A stretch of 64,000 bases of DNA from Hydrogenoanaerobacterium saccharovorans (GTDB lineage Bacteria > Bacillota > Clostridia > Oscillospirales > Ruminococcaceae). Every line of letters starts with the position of its first letter. The stretch's first letter is position 1. Shown here piece by piece: positions 1 through 7,953 of the stretch. Both the position numbers and the translations under genes were made by a program. The stretch spans positions 496,001-560,000 of the forward strand of contig NZ_RKRD01000001.1 of the NCBI RefSeq assembly GCF_003814745.1, read 5' to 3'. Under the pieces are notes generated by a model. That model saw only the letters and a program-made list of their open reading frames with translations. It did not search any database and was not told the origin of the DNA.

Positions 1-83
1 CTTGTCCCTCCATATCACCTTAATTTTTTACTTTGATCACTATGTTTCCTATTATTTTAACCTGTTTAACTTTTTTATAAGAT

Positions 84-113
84 ATTATAGACATAATCAA
101 AACTGAGTGCCAA
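84..113 (-). promoter_or_regulatory. Probable sigma-A promoter for a gene off the left edge
   Basis: On the minus strand TTGGCA (113-108) and TATAAT (89-84) are separated by 18 bases. Further left, a purine-rich GGAGGGACAAG ends at position 1, which looks like a ribosome binding site for a minus-strand gene starting just outside the window. The promoter sits directly beside the first 47-bp repeat, so that repeat could be a control element instead of, or as well as, a recombination site. Confidence 0.45.
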
Positions 114-121
114 CTTCGTAG

Positions 122-168
122 TATTGCTAATTACCTATCGTTAGGCAAATTACACAATATGGTACTAA
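122..168. repeat. 47-bp dyad repeat, left copy flanking Septu
   Basis: This sequence matches 2330-2376 at 46 of 47 positions, in the same orientation, and weaker similarity (AACTTCGT against AATTTCGT) continues upstream. The repeat has dyad symmetry: outer TATTG/CAATA arms, inner AATT blocks and a CCTA-TCGT-TAGG core. The two copies enclose ptuB-ptuA and nothing else. It could be a recombination or insertion footprint, or a shared operator, since each copy lies upstream of a minus-strand gene. Confidence 0.8.
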
Positions 169-185
169 TCCAAATTATCAATATT

Positions 186-212
186 AAGCCTAGAAGAGTG
201 CCTTCTGGGCTT
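186..212 (-). terminator. Hairpin behind ptuB
   Basis: AAGCC-AGAAG pairs with CTTCT-GGCTT around a short loop, 27 bases beyond the ptuB stop. The run after it on the minus strand (AATATT) is T-poor, so termination may be weak. Confidence 0.45.
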
Positions 213-238
213 ACCCCTTAAGTAAACACATTGCGAAA

Positions 239-838
239 TTAATGCATAGCAGCCAAAATGGAATCTATTTGTCTTTTTCGTTCGGGTTTTTTTGTCTTCA
301 GCGAAATGAAAAGTTTCGCTCTTTGCTCTAACATCCATGTGTCATCTAATTTAAATATTTCTATGCTTTTAGCGCCTTTAGTGGTTTTGTGACGGATAAT
401 AATTCCACTTTCTCCATTGATAAATTCAAAGTGATCCTCTGGATTGTCGAAGTATGGATGTACAATTATAAAGGTGCATTCATCGTAAATTGCAGATAAA
501 AACTCTACGGTATCTAGAGTGCCTTTTTTCTCAAATCCATTGCATCTAGGACACGCAGCAACTAGGTTTTTTGATTCAAACATAAACTGTGGATATTTAT
601 TTTTAGGAGCAATATGTTCAATATTTGTATATCCTGTTGCTGTGTATTCTAACCCGCAATATGCACATCTACGTTTTTGAAAACGCTCAAGCATACTACT
701 TATATATCTTTTTAGAGTTTTCATTTTTTCAGTTTTGTTGTCCCAAGTGCTTCCTGCATGTGGCTTTAAGGATTCAATAAATTCATTATATGTTGTTAAA
801 TCCACATTATGGGTAAGGTTATCAAAGTAATTCAACAT
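239..838 (-). CDS. ptuB: Septu HNH endonuclease (PtuB-like)
   Basis: A 199-residue HNH nuclease, the predicted DNA-cutting effector of a two-gene Septu anti-phage system. The zinc and catalytic motif is clear: C58-x2-C61, E74-H75 (IEHIAPKN) and C96-x2-C99-N100. The start ATG at 838 lies inside the end of ptuA (17-base overlap), so the two are translationally coupled, and GAGG precedes it. In Septu, PtuA ATPase and PtuB nuclease form a complex that degrades nucleic acid during infection (known for the family). The pairing and order match Septu; an HNH partner in another ATPase-HNH system cannot be fully excluded. Confidence 0.8.
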   Translation of the reverse strand: MLNYFDNLTHNVDLTTYNEFIESLKPHAGSTWDNKTEKMKTLKRYISSMLERFQKRRCAYCGLEYTATGYTNIEHIAPKNKYPQFMFESKNLVAACPRCNGFEKKGTLDTVEFLSAIYDECTFIIVHPYFDNPEDHFEFINGESGIIIRHKTTKGAKSIEIFKLDDTWMLEQRAKLFISLKTKKPERKRQIDSILAAMH

Positions 839-2273
839 ATTTTTTTGCCTCGCTAATCAATTCAATCAAAGGGTCATTATCTGACAGTTTATAGGCATCA
901 AGTTTGGCAATAAGCTGATTAATGGATTCTTTATCAGGCTCTTTTGAATCTATATAAAAAATTAATTTAGCAACATCCTGCTCGAAGAACCAATTTCTTG
1001 TAGTGCGCACTTTAAAAATATTATACAAAATGTTTTCTGCTGACCATGCGTACGTACTATATGGAATTAGAGTTGCCTCTCGTGTCTTTGTCGCTGAATC
1101 ATATTCCATGGCTACAAGCGAAGATGAACTGCTGTCTAGATTGGAAACAATAAAATGTGAATGTGTTGAAATAATAAAGTGACAACTTGAAAAGTTTTTG
1201 AAAATATTTTTTAAACCACTTATATACTTTAATTGCCAATTTGGATGCATGCTTATTTCGGGTTCATCAATTAAAATTATAGAATGGGATTTTATATTGG
1301 CTAAAATACTTACCATCTCAAATATAAAATGTTTTTCTCCTGAACTTGCAAATTCAAATGGAAAAATGTCTTTATTTTTGTAAAAACAAAGTGAAATGTT
1401 CTTTATATATCCTAATGTATTTAGATTTTTGATCGCGCGATAATAGGAATTAAGTTTACTCTTAGTAAGACTATCGCTTTTGCCCGAAAAAGTAAATTCA
1501 AAGGTTGTGCGTCCATCTTTATCCTCGTCAAATAAATGGTTTGATTTAATTTCTTCTAAAAAATCGATAATATTTTGAAAACTATCAAAATCTAACTTTT
1601 TAATTTTATCTATACGATAATCATTTTTATATTTTGCTGCACGATTCTGCAACTCCGTAATATTCTTTTTTCTTTTGAAGAAAGTCTTTGATTTAGGCGT
1701 AATCAAAAAGGAAAGCATATTGTCAATTTCTAAAAAATTTGTTATATTAGAAATGGTTTCTACCGGCATCGTTGCAAAAATCTCCATCATATAGTCGGCG
1801 ACTTTATTGGAAATAGAACTCGTCCAGGACGCGTTTGAAGTTTGCCGCACTCCACAATATTGATAAATTTCATCATCGGATAATTTGAATTTGAATTTAT
1901 CATTAAGGATATACGACACACCTAAGACTTTAGTTGGAAAAATCATTTTATCGTAAGACACTTCTTGTTCATTTATTACAAAATGTACTTTTTTGTTAGC
2001 AATTTTAATTTTACAAAAATGATTATCGTAATTATATGAAAGTTGATAATAATCATATTTTAAGCTTAATACATTTCTCGATGAGCCTAGTGCATTGAAA
2101 ATTTCTGAAATTTCCATCAATACAAAGCTTTTACCTACGCCATTAGTTCCAATAATAGATGTTGTTATAGGAATTCCACTATGTTCAAATGTATCAGATG
2201 TGAATTGTATATCACACAGCACTTTATCCTTATGTTTAATAATAAGTTGTTCTAATAGAATGAATTGACTCAT
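822..2273 (-). CDS. ptuA: Septu AAA/ABC-like ATPase (PtuA-like)
   Basis: A 483-residue ATPase of the SMC/RecF/OLD-like group. Walker A is GTNGVGKS (42-49), an SSGEKH signature-like motif lies near 312, Walker B ends in D336-E337 (LIDEPEISMHP), and an ISTHSH switch follows. I start it at the ATG at 2273 because AAGGAAA lies just upstream; an in-frame ATG at 2294 has no ribosome binding site. It overlaps ptuB, so the pair is one operon. The region is AT-rich compared with the sugar locus. No reverse transcriptase or TOPRIM domain is present, which favours Septu over a retron or an OLD nuclease. Confidence 0.8.
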   Translation of the reverse strand: MSQFILLEQLIIKHKDKVLCDIQFTSDTFEHSGIPITTSIIGTNGVGKSFVLMEISEIFNALGSSRNVLSLKYDYYQLSYNYDNHFCKIKIANKKVHFVINEQEVSYDKMIFPTKVLGVSYILNDKFKFKLSDDEIYQYCGVRQTSNASWTSSISNKVADYMMEIFATMPVETISNITNFLEIDNMLSFLITPKSKTFFKRKKNITELQNRAAKYKNDYRIDKIKKLDFDSFQNIIDFLEEIKSNHLFDEDKDGRTTFEFTFSGKSDSLTKSKLNSYYRAIKNLNTLGYIKNISLCFYKNKDIFPFEFASSGEKHFIFEMVSILANIKSHSIILIDEPEISMHPNWQLKYISGLKNIFKNFSSCHFIISTHSHFIVSNLDSSSSSLVAMEYDSATKTREATLIPYSTYAWSAENILYNIFKVRTTRNWFFEQDVAKLIFYIDSKEPDKESINQLIAKLDAYKLSDNDPLIELISEAKKYVELL

Positions 2274-2329
2274 AAATATTTCCTTTCCTGTCATTAGTTA
2301 ATTTAAAACTGCATTTATAAATTTCGTGT

Positions 2330-2376
2330 TATTGCTAATCACCTATCGTTAGGCAAATTACACAATATGGTACTAA
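2330..2376. repeat. 47-bp dyad repeat, right copy flanking Septu
   Basis: This is the second copy of the element at 122-168, differing at one base (C for T). It lies 57 bases upstream of the ptuA start, inside the 318-base gap between ptuA and gajB. Besides this repeat, the gap holds the likely ptuA promoter region and the gajB terminator. A shorter match (AGTATTGCTA, 6263-6272) occurs upstream of gajA. Confidence 0.8.
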
Positions 2377-2509
2377 CATTGTTTTACGAAATAATTGCTT
2401 AAAGTTTCTAGCTTATAACATACAATATTATCATACCATCACCACAAATAGGAATCTATAACTAATGTTACAAAATAATACAGCGAATTTCTACATGTTT
2501 TGATACGGC

Positions 2510-2539
2510 AAAGGGCTGAGGCATTAACCTCAGCCCTTT
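2510..2539 (-). terminator. Terminator hairpin behind gajB
   Basis: AAAGGGCTGAGG and CCTCAGCCCTTT form a perfect 12-bp stem with a 6-base loop, 52 bases beyond the gajB stop. The T-run on the minus strand is short (CCCTTTGCC). Confidence 0.65.
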
Positions 2540-2591
2540 ATCTTTACCTTGATAGAATATTAAACAAACTGCAAAGTTCAAAAGGATAAAT

Positions 2592-4412
2592 TCAATCACC
2601 GCTGTTTGTAGCAGCGTTAATTAGCGTAACACCATTAACTAAAGCAAAGCAACAAATTTTCCCGCCAGTAAACTTTTGACCACGGGCATTATAGCGTTCT
2701 CCGCTTGCGGAGATGAATGCTTGCCTTCTGGCTCTGGTTAGTGCCACATAAAACACGCAAAGGTCATCAAGTAACGTTCCAACCATTTGTGTAGGCACCT
2801 TTTGTGGGAGCCTGCATACAGGGCTATTTTGTGTCAATTTACTTGGACAGTCTCTGCAAGTAAAAGTAAATACCCATTGTTCAACATCACAAATGATTAC
2901 AAAATCCCACTCCAGACCTTTTGCACCATGAATGGTTGAAATAATTACTTGCGAATCGACATATTCCATCGCTTGCTTTAGTTGACGGTTCTCGAAAATA
3001 TCCAGTAGTAGAGTGTACTTATCTTCTGGAACAAGGTCTGCATAATCAACGGCTACTTTTTCTACGAGGGCATCAAGCAACCAAAGTAGAGAATCAACCG
3101 TCTTGTCTGTAGATGCTGCATAAGCAGTCTTTACGCTGTCGGAGAATGTCCTCAGAGCCTTTTTATTTATGGACTTTGACTTACCAAATCGCCTAATAAA
3201 CATATCTTGGCACTTATTATGGAACTCAATATAGTCAGTGTCTTCGTCGGTAAACATACCATAAAAATACGGAATGTTATTCTTTGCAAGTTCGGCTTCC
3301 ACGATTTCTGCATTCTTACCACGACCACGGAACAGGATTGCGATCTTTGCATTTTCTTCACCCCTCAGCGCTTGGACTTTAGCAACAACTTTCTCCGCTT
3401 CATCTTGCTGAGTTAAGCCCCAAAATATAGGAAGGTCTGCCGAATCCTCATCTGCGATAATTGGTGTGAAGCAAGAGGCAGCGTTGGCTCTAATGTTCTT
3501 ATCAAGCTTTAACATTTCAGGGTTGTTGCGGAAACGATAGTTCTTTGAAAGCGATACTTTAGCCATTCCATGTTCATCAAGGACTTTGGACATTATATCT
3601 GGAAGCGCACCTATGAATCCGTATATCCGTTGTAGTGGGTCACCAAGGAAGAGCAACTGCGTCTGATTTGAAATAACCGATTCGAGTAACGCCCATGCTA
3701 TACAGTTTGTGTCCTGAAATTCATCTACAACAACGAGTGGGTAATAGTTTTGATAAAACTTCTTGACCTCTGTGTGATTCTCGAAAATTTCCAATACAAA
3801 CAAGATGACTGCATTATGGGTAACGTAATCTAATGGAAGTAGTTTCTTAATGACAATATCGTTATATGCGTGGATTGTCTCAGCATTGGGAACACGAGCC
3901 TCTTTAACGGCAGTTCCTACGGCTTTGAGACTCTGAAGTTCGGCAGAAGTCAATGCCGTTTTTAGACTCGCGTGTTTTTCGATATCACTATCGCCAACAG
4001 CTCGAAAAAGATTAATATCCTTCCGCAAGGCGTCCGAAATAAGGTATCCATATTTTTTCAATATCCCTTTGCAGAAACCGTGGTAGTTCGTAACCGTGAC
4101 CTTTTCTCCGATTGCCACTGGGCTGTTTTGCGAACCAAGCAACGAGGGCAATTTCCCTGCGACTTCTCGTTTAACCTTTAGAGCAGCGTTCACACTAAAA
4201 GTAAGCCCAAGGATTCGTTTGGGGTTTGGGATTCGACCAGAGGCAAACAAGTAGGCGATCCGACTTATCATCGTAGTTGTCTTTCCATATCCCGCAGGGG
4301 CTTCAACTATCAGGCGTGGACTATCTGAAAAAATAACTTCGAGTTGCTTCTCATCACCTTCATGTTGGGCAGTTATCTTTTCTTTGATTTTTTCAAGATT
4401 AGTATTAGACAC
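2592..4412 (-). CDS. gajB: Gabija UvrD-like helicase (GajB)
   Basis: A 606-residue superfamily 1 (UvrD/Rep-type) helicase, the second protein of Gabija. Walker A is APAGYGKTT (38-46); Walker B is VVVDEFQDTN with D230-E231; later SF1 motifs include a QRIYGFIGA stretch, STIHGAKGLEWDFV and VALTRARRQ. I choose the GTG at 4412: AGGAGG lies 9 bases before it and it overlaps the gajA stop by 8 bases. The open frame continues to 4577 but that part only shadows gajA. In Gabija, GajB joins the GajA complex and is thought to sense DNA ends or nucleotide depletion (known for the family). Confidence 0.88.
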   Translation of the reverse strand: MSNTNLEKIKEKITAQHEGDEKQLEVIFSDSPRLIVEAPAGYGKTTTMISRIAYLFASGRIPNPKRILGLTFSVNAALKVKREVAGKLPSLLGSQNSPVAIGEKVTVTNYHGFCKGILKKYGYLISDALRKDINLFRAVGDSDIEKHASLKTALTSAELQSLKAVGTAVKEARVPNAETIHAYNDIVIKKLLPLDYVTHNAVILFVLEIFENHTEVKKFYQNYYPLVVVDEFQDTNCIAWALLESVISNQTQLLFLGDPLQRIYGFIGALPDIMSKVLDEHGMAKVSLSKNYRFRNNPEMLKLDKNIRANAASCFTPIIADEDSADLPIFWGLTQQDEAEKVVAKVQALRGEENAKIAILFRGRGKNAEIVEAELAKNNIPYFYGMFTDEDTDYIEFHNKCQDMFIRRFGKSKSINKKALRTFSDSVKTAYAASTDKTVDSLLWLLDALVEKVAVDYADLVPEDKYTLLLDIFENRQLKQAMEYVDSQVIISTIHGAKGLEWDFVIICDVEQWVFTFTCRDCPSKLTQNSPVCRLPQKVPTQMVGTLLDDLCVFYVALTRARRQAFISASGERYNARGQKFTGGKICCFALVNGVTLINAATNSGD

Positions 4413-6156
4413 TTGCTGACGCCTCCTGAGCTTTTTGTATGGCTTTTCTGTAGCAAGTGGGAATGTATACTGCCGGAACAGCTTCTCCAACAATTCTACC
4501 GAGGAGAACTCCCTTCTTCGCCATAAACCACGCTGAGAACATGTGGCAAAAGTCTTCTTTGTCGTCATCGCGCACATCGCTTAATTTTTTTGGTATGTAG
4601 CCTGTAATTTCAATACCCATCTTTTTGAAATGTTTACGAACAAAATCAACATCCAATTCAACAGCAGCAGCTTGACTATCCATATCAAGAGCAATTTGCC
4701 TGATTATATTCGCTTTTCCTGCTGCGTAGAGTGTATTCACTATCTCTATCTCAAAGCATAGTTCTGATGTAAAAAATTCGTCAGGGGTCGCAGTATCTTC
4801 TACCTTAACATCGCCATCGTAAATGGCTATGCTCGGTACTGCAAAAAGGCTAAGTAACTGACGAAGCGGCTTAATTGATCCTTCACCTCTTGCATTGATT
4901 ACACAAATTCCGTAATCGTCCAGCGATATGCCCATCTTGTTAGCAAAAGCTTGAATGCAACCGTATTCCGTTTCTCCTTCAATCAAAATGGCACACTTAG
5001 CATAGAATGCTTCTTTAATTTCCGGAAAATGCATGATAAGATGTTTCTCGTTTTCAGATTTGATGTGCCCTTCATTGTTTGCGCCTGCAATCGGGCGAAG
5101 AGCATAACCACTGATAACTGCCGTCTTATTATCGCCTTTATAGAAGCGGACTAGGTTGCGGTAATCCCCAGCCAAGGCATCGGTCGAATGAGTCACAATG
5201 ATTAGCTGACCATCAATGCCGTCAATATTAAAGCAATTTTTCAAGAGGTCTACAAACTCACTATCTTCGTTACGCAGTATACGCTTGTAATAACCAATGA
5301 GCGACCTTTGAAGATATGGGTGGAGATGAACTTCCGGCTCATCAATAGATAAGACGAGTGGTAGCAGTTTCTTACCAGAAGAATCGGTGTACTGTAGGTC
5401 GGCAAACGAAATAGATTTACTCTTATACATATCCATTATTTGACACATAATATTAATGGATGCCATAGCCATGTACTGAACGCCACTGCCGGTGGCTTCA
5501 ATCTTCCTATCACCGTCTGATAAGTAAAACAGGCTTGTGAGCATTTCTGCCGGGTTTTGCGCAACGGTTGCCTTGATAGAATAGTCTCGGAAACTACGAA
5601 TTTTTCCGAGATATCCGTTGATGAATTCCATTAGATTATCGACTTGATCATTATTGAGGAAGTCAGGCGTTGTACCATCGTTGAACCGCTCAATTATCAT
5701 GCGAATTAAAAGCCCAGTACCTTTTTGTGTGTCAAGGCGTAACTCTTTGCTTGGCACGGAGGTGGTCTCATACTTAAGAAAGTTGATTTTCCGCACTTGG
5801 CGAGGATTGATACTTTCATTGGAGTCAGCACTGACAATAGTAGGGTATGCATCCATAACCGTTTGCTGATATCGGATTTTTAGCAGTGAAGCTTTATCTG
5901 GTGAAAAATTGTCTCCGAAAAATCCAAATTCATTTGGAAGCAATTTGATATTCAACTCTACTTCTATAGGCTTTTCTGGGTTAGAAAAATCTCTCTCATC
6001 AAACCCTTTACCGCTGCAAACCGTAGCAAGTAGCGATAAAAAGTTGCTTTTACCGAGGTTGTTTTCACCGATAATATAATTGCACTCCGGGTTAAAAGTG
6101 ACTTCGATCCCATCAATATTTCTATAGTTGCTTACTTTCGCAAAAGTAATTCTCAT
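4405..6156 (-). CDS. gajA: Gabija OLD-family endonuclease (GajA)
   Basis: A 583-residue protein close to the usual GajA length. An N-terminal ABC-type ATPase has Walker A GENNLGKS (30-37) and Walker B with D272-E273 (SIDEPEVHLHP). A C-terminal TOPRIM nuclease follows, with E393 in IEGETE and D447-x-D449 in YDGDV. The ATG at 6156 has GAGGAGG five bases upstream; the frame stays open to 6303 but lacks a start signal there. GajA nicks DNA in a sequence-specific way, restrained by NTPs (family knowledge). Its overlap with gajB and the domain order make the Gabija assignment firm. Confidence 0.9.
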   Translation of the reverse strand: MRITFAKVSNYRNIDGIEVTFNPECNYIIGENNLGKSNFLSLLATVCSGKGFDERDFSNPEKPIEVELNIKLLPNEFGFFGDNFSPDKASLLKIRYQQTVMDAYPTIVSADSNESINPRQVRKINFLKYETTSVPSKELRLDTQKGTGLLIRMIIERFNDGTTPDFLNNDQVDNLMEFINGYLGKIRSFRDYSIKATVAQNPAEMLTSLFYLSDGDRKIEATGSGVQYMAMASINIMCQIMDMYKSKSISFADLQYTDSSGKKLLPLVLSIDEPEVHLHPYLQRSLIGYYKRILRNEDSEFVDLLKNCFNIDGIDGQLIIVTHSTDALAGDYRNLVRFYKGDNKTAVISGYALRPIAGANNEGHIKSENEKHLIMHFPEIKEAFYAKCAILIEGETEYGCIQAFANKMGISLDDYGICVINARGEGSIKPLRQLLSLFAVPSIAIYDGDVKVEDTATPDEFFTSELCFEIEIVNTLYAAGKANIIRQIALDMDSQAAAVELDVDFVRKHFKKMGIEITGYIPKKLSDVRDDDKEDFCHMFSAWFMAKKGVLLGRIVGEAVPAVYIPTCYRKAIQKAQEASASV

Positions 6157-6364
6157 AAGCCCCTCCTCGACATGTTCAATTCTTGATTGCTGCCAACATA
6201 CTAATACAATACAAGTTTGACTGTTCTCAATAAACAAAATGCAATTGAAAAGTGAATTGCGCAGTATTGCTATAACACATAATTTATTGCTTAACCCAAA
6301 CATATTTATGTGAATATTTTATATGGAATTATTATACTACAAATTTCCACATATTGCTACAAAA

Positions 6365-6396
6365 GGATAGACAGTGCTATTTTGCACTGTCTATCC
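6365..6396 (-). terminator. Terminator copy before gajA
   Basis: GGATAGACAGTGC pairs with GCACTGTCTATCC and TTTT follows on either side. It is nearly identical to the terminator at 23413-23444 and includes the stop codon of the gene remnant next to it. Confidence 0.75.
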
Positions 6397-6498
6397 TTTT
6401 GCTTCAACAAACCAGCGGTTGTTATTTTCAAAAAACAAAAATGTCTCTCGTCCTAATATACGGCAGGTGTAGCGCATAACCTGTCCGTTTTACTTTAG
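6391..6498 (-). pseudogene. 3' remnant of the small gene found behind polY
   Basis: In the minus-strand frame, the last 29 residues are preserved (RYTCRILG, then ETFLFFENNN, then RWFVEAKG and stop) and match the C-terminus of the intact protein at 23439-23678. Upstream of these a TAA at 6490-6492 breaks the frame and the similarity fades. It is therefore a fragment of a second, diverged copy, and marks a junction between element DNA and the sugar locus. Confidence 0.75.
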
Positions 6499-6540
6499 AT
6501 AGATTTCTGATTATTTGGATTAGTTTTCTTACACAAGGAA

Positions 6541-7932
6541 CTAACGTTGTAACGAACCGTCAAACTTACCTGGGGTTACACCCACAACTTTTTTGAATTT
6601 TTTAATAAAATAAAAATAGTCGTTAAAGCCCACGGCTTCGCTGATTTCGGTGAGACTTAGGTTGGTGGTCTGCAAAAGCTGCTTTGCTTTTCCAATACGC
6701 AGTTCTGTCAGATACTGAGAGTAGGTGAGCCCGGTTTCGTTTTTAACCAGCTGGCTTATATAGGAGGAGTTCATGTGGAACAGCTCCGAAAGCTTTTTTA
6801 ACGAGATATCCTTCTCGTAATTCTCATTGAGGTATTTGATAATCTTCATAAAAGAGGATGCGGAGGAAGCATCTTGTGTTTCTCGCATAGGCGGTACGCA
6901 CAGTGTATTCAGCATTTCTGAAAGGACATCCTCGAAGCAGCCGTACTCCACAGCAAGCTGTTCATATCCGTACAGATAATACTCATCCGCCTCCAGAATT
7001 GTGCCTAACAGTTTACTGGAATAGATATAATTATAAAACCGAAATGCACAGCGCAGATTAAACAACATCGAACAGTTTGCCGTCTGCAATTTTTCTAAAA
7101 AGGCTTTTAGCTGTTCCGGCGCAATTAGTGCCTGCTTCATCTGCGAGAACAGGTCATCTGTAAGCGGCCCTTCTACCAGTTTTTCACACACAGTAGGTGC
7201 GCTGCTAATAAAAAACTGGTATGCCATGATGGTGGTGTCTGAAATAGCATCTTTTAACTGACCCGGCGCAACAGCAGCAGGCCAGATGCCGATTCCGCCT
7301 TTTTCGCCTGTATAGCAAATCAGTTCATTGGCGGCTTTTCTGTTCAGTGGACGTGAGGAGAAATACAGGTATTTGTGTTTGCCGAGTTTGAGGGTAAGCT
7401 CCGCACCGAGTTGCTTGGCAATATTATGTACCCTCACCGAAACTGCAATATAGTAACGCGAGGCAGCCACCCCTAATTCCTCAAAAATCTCAGCAATTTG
7501 ATGCTCGTTGCCTTCTTCAATGCTGTCCAGCAAGGAATCGCCGTTTAAAGTGGTTTCTTTGCGTATATTTTTTACCGCGATGCGCAAAAACGCAATCATT
7601 TCATTTTCTATAATAGGCTTAAGGCAATACCCCAGCACCTGCAATTGAATGGCTCGTTTTGCATAATCAAAATCGGCATAACCGCTTACAATGATAATTT
7701 GTATGTTCGGATTGATTTCATGGAGGCTTTGGCAAAGCTCCAATCCGTCGAGCCCCGGCATGCGGATATCGGTTACCACAATATCCACACATTCCTCTTG
7801 GGCAAGGCGAAGCGCTTCGTTGCCGTCTGTTGCAGTTGTGGCTACCTCCAGGCCAAGTTGTGTCCAGGGGATAGAGGTTTGTAAAAATTTTAAAATTCGG
7901 TTTTCATCATCTGCAAGCATTACCTTGAACAT
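6541..7932 (-). CDS. YesN-like response regulator with AraC DNA-binding domain
   Basis: A 463-residue cytoplasmic regulator. The receiver domain (about 1-120) has acidic D8-D9, phospho-acceptor D55 in VVTDIRMPG and K106 in YCLKP. The C-terminal 100 residues are an AraC-type double helix-turn-helix (IIKYLNENYEKDISL to VVGVTPGKF). It follows the sensor kinase gene by 21 bases, with AAAGGAG before its ATG, so the two form one operon. Such pairs usually activate a divergent sugar transport operon, which is the layout here; the effector glycan is not known. Confidence 0.92.
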   Translation of the reverse strand: MFKVMLADDENRILKFLQTSIPWTQLGLEVATTATDGNEALRLAQEECVDIVVTDIRMPGLDGLELCQSLHEINPNIQIIIVSGYADFDYAKRAIQLQVLGYCLKPIIENEMIAFLRIAVKNIRKETTLNGDSLLDSIEEGNEHQIAEIFEELGVAASRYYIAVSVRVHNIAKQLGAELTLKLGKHKYLYFSSRPLNRKAANELICYTGEKGGIGIWPAAVAPGQLKDAISDTTIMAYQFFISSAPTVCEKLVEGPLTDDLFSQMKQALIAPEQLKAFLEKLQTANCSMLFNLRCAFRFYNYIYSSKLLGTILEADEYYLYGYEQLAVEYGCFEDVLSEMLNTLCVPPMRETQDASSASSFMKIIKYLNENYEKDISLKKLSELFHMNSSYISQLVKNETGLTYSQYLTELRIGKAKQLLQTTNLSLTEISEAVGFNDYFYFIKKFKKVVGVTPGKFDGSLQR

Positions 7933-7953
7933 TGGTCAATTCTCCTTTGCACA

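Larger units (their letters stand above)
6334..6500. repeat. Diverged copy of 23381-23545
   Basis: About 165 bases resemble 23381-23545 (roughly 80% by eye), including a terminator stem and the 3' end of a small gene. The two copies face the same way and enclose the whole sugar locus and two decayed genes. This accounts for most of the 384-base gap between gajA and the response regulator; the rest is the AT-rich gajA leader. Confidence 0.75.

Noticed and set aside
822..2273. Retron-type ATPase-HNH system
   Set aside because: No reverse transcriptase gene or structured non-coding RNA is seen nearby; the two-gene layout fits Septu.
4413..4577. N-terminal extension of gajB to an upstream ATG
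   Set aside because: It overlaps the gajA coding end in another frame and lacks a ribosome site, whereas GTG at 4412 has AGGAGG at good spacing and the overlap typical of Gabija operons.
6157..6303. N-terminal extension of gajA
   Set aside because: The extra residues do not look like the family and no ribosome site precedes them; ATG at 6156 is preceded by GAGGAGG.
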